A stretch of DNA of 64,000 bases from Cellulomonas aerilata (GTDB lineage: Bacteria; Actinomycetota; Actinomycetes; Actinomycetales; Cellulomonadaceae). Shown piece after piece: positions 63,562-64,000 of the stretch (the stretch's first letter is position 1; every line of letters begins with the position of its first letter). The DNA is taken from assembly GCF_007991755.1 (NCBI RefSeq), contig NZ_BJYY01000001.1:372001-436000 (forward strand), read 5' to 3'. Both the position numbers and the translations under genes were made by a program. The notes beneath the pieces were generated by a model. That model did no database searches, was not told where the DNA came from, and was given only the letters and a program-made list of their open reading frames with translations.

Positions 63562-64000
63562 TCAGCCCGCGGCGGGTGCGGCCGCTGCCGCGACGGCGGC
63601 CTGCGCCTGGTCGAGCGGCAGGCACCCCGGCTGGCCCACGAGCGGCGCGTTCGGGTCCAGCGCGACCACGCCCGGGTCCAGCAGGCTGACCCACTCCGAG
63701 CCCACGGCCAGGTCGACCGTGGCGTCCTGCCGGTTGTCGAGCACCAGGCTCGCGCCCTGGACGTGCGCGGCGAGCGTGTACGCGGCCGGGACGCCGGCGG
63801 CGCCGAAGCTGATCCGGGCGACCCCGAGCACCGGCGACGGGGAGTTCCCGGTCGCCAGGACCCCGAAGCCCCGGGCGGTCAGCGCGGCGGCGGTGTCGCC
63901 GGCCAGGCCGGCCCGGTCGGTCGCGTTGAGGACCTGGACCTGGATCTGCCCGTAGGCGACCGGGAGGGTGCCGTCCGGGGGGCACGGCGGCGGGACGACG
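63562..64000 (-). CDS. LytR_C domain protein, N-terminal part outside window
   Basis: The C-terminal 145 residues, in frame to the window end. GQIQVQVLNATDRAGLAGD, AAALTARGFGVLATGNSPSPVLGVARI and AYTLAAHVQGASLVLDNRQDATVDL fit the LytR_C (LytR/CpsA/Psr C-terminal) domain. It may be a free LytR_C protein or the tail of a cell-wall ligase; upstream data are needed to tell which. An Ala/Pro-rich tail ends the protein. Confidence 0.75.
   Translation of the reverse strand, partial: VVPPPCPPDGTLPVAYGQIQVQVLNATDRAGLAGDTAAALTARGFGVLATGNSPSPVLGVARISFGAAGVPAAYTLAAHVQGASLVLDNRQDATVDLAVGSEWVSLLDPGVVALDPNAPLVGQPGCLPLDQAQAAVAAAAAPAAG

Overview
The window looks like chromosomal DNA from a high-GC actinobacterium of the Micrococcales, most likely Cellulomonas or a close relative. 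The reasons are the extreme GC content, frequent GTG starts, HAIR/HspR control of dnaK, class Ib ribonucleotide reductase, F420-type oxidoreductases, an LPXTG surface protein, 13E12/DUF222 HNH genes and several genes with the -10 box placed for leaderless mRNA. The genus is an inference from gene content. There is no phage, plasmid, CRISPR array or intact insertion sequence. Most genes are core or niche-core functions, densely packed with many 4-base stop/start overlaps.

Layout. (1) 1-3.5 kb: the end of dcd, an unknown protein, and a sortase-anchored protein with a 124-residue Pro-Thr stalk. (2) 3.6-10.3 kb: a six-gene Mrp Na+/H+ antiporter operon (mnhA-B fusion, C, D, E, F, G) behind a roughly 170-nt leader. 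(3) 10.3-13.8 kb: small genes and a KhtTU-type K+/H+ antiporter. (4) 13.8-18.1 kb: a TPP riboswitch and a thiamine ABC importer (thiB-P-Q). (5) 18.1-23.0 kb: AlkA-like glycosylase, a double-GNAT protein, a small membrane protein, and a DUF222/HNH gene broken by an exact 14-bp tandem duplication. (6) 23.4-27.8 kb: dnaK-grpE-dnaJ-hspR behind two HAIR operators and a SigH/SigR-like promoter. (7) 27.8-31.0 kb: prolyl oligopeptidase and a secreted SGNH esterase. (8) 31.3-35.5 kb: nrdHIE and nrdF with upstream palindromes resembling paired NrdR boxes. (9) 35.5-43.2 kb: a secreted beta-helix protein under a CebR/CelR-like operator, a patatin, a kinase-like phosphotransferase, and a divergent pair made of a degenerate GGDEF protein and a very long ECF sigma factor fused to an anti-sigma zinc finger, membrane segments and an exported-looking C-terminus. 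(10) 43.2-48.9 kb: a Rossmann protein, metNIQ with a possible Cys-containing leader ORF, upp, tadA and a sirtuin. (11) 49.1-54 kb: a PAS-GGDEF-EAL protein, tRNA-Ser(CGA) and a large secreted Ig-like/PxKF protein. (12) 54-64 kb: a DUF1684-oxidase pair, VOC protein, Nei-type glycosylase, flavoprotein disulfide reductase, LLM oxidoreductase, GT87-like membrane glycosyltransferase, NCS2 permease and the C-terminal part of a LytR_C protein.

The most unusual item is the sigma-factor fusion at 40.8-43.2 kb and its degenerate-GGDEF neighbour. Other points worth checking are the repeat-broken HNH gene, the CebR-like operator, the cluster of leaderless promoters, the 20-bp inverted repeat between nrdE and nrdF, and the leader ORF before metN. 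I found no convincing multi-gene system of a wholly new kind.
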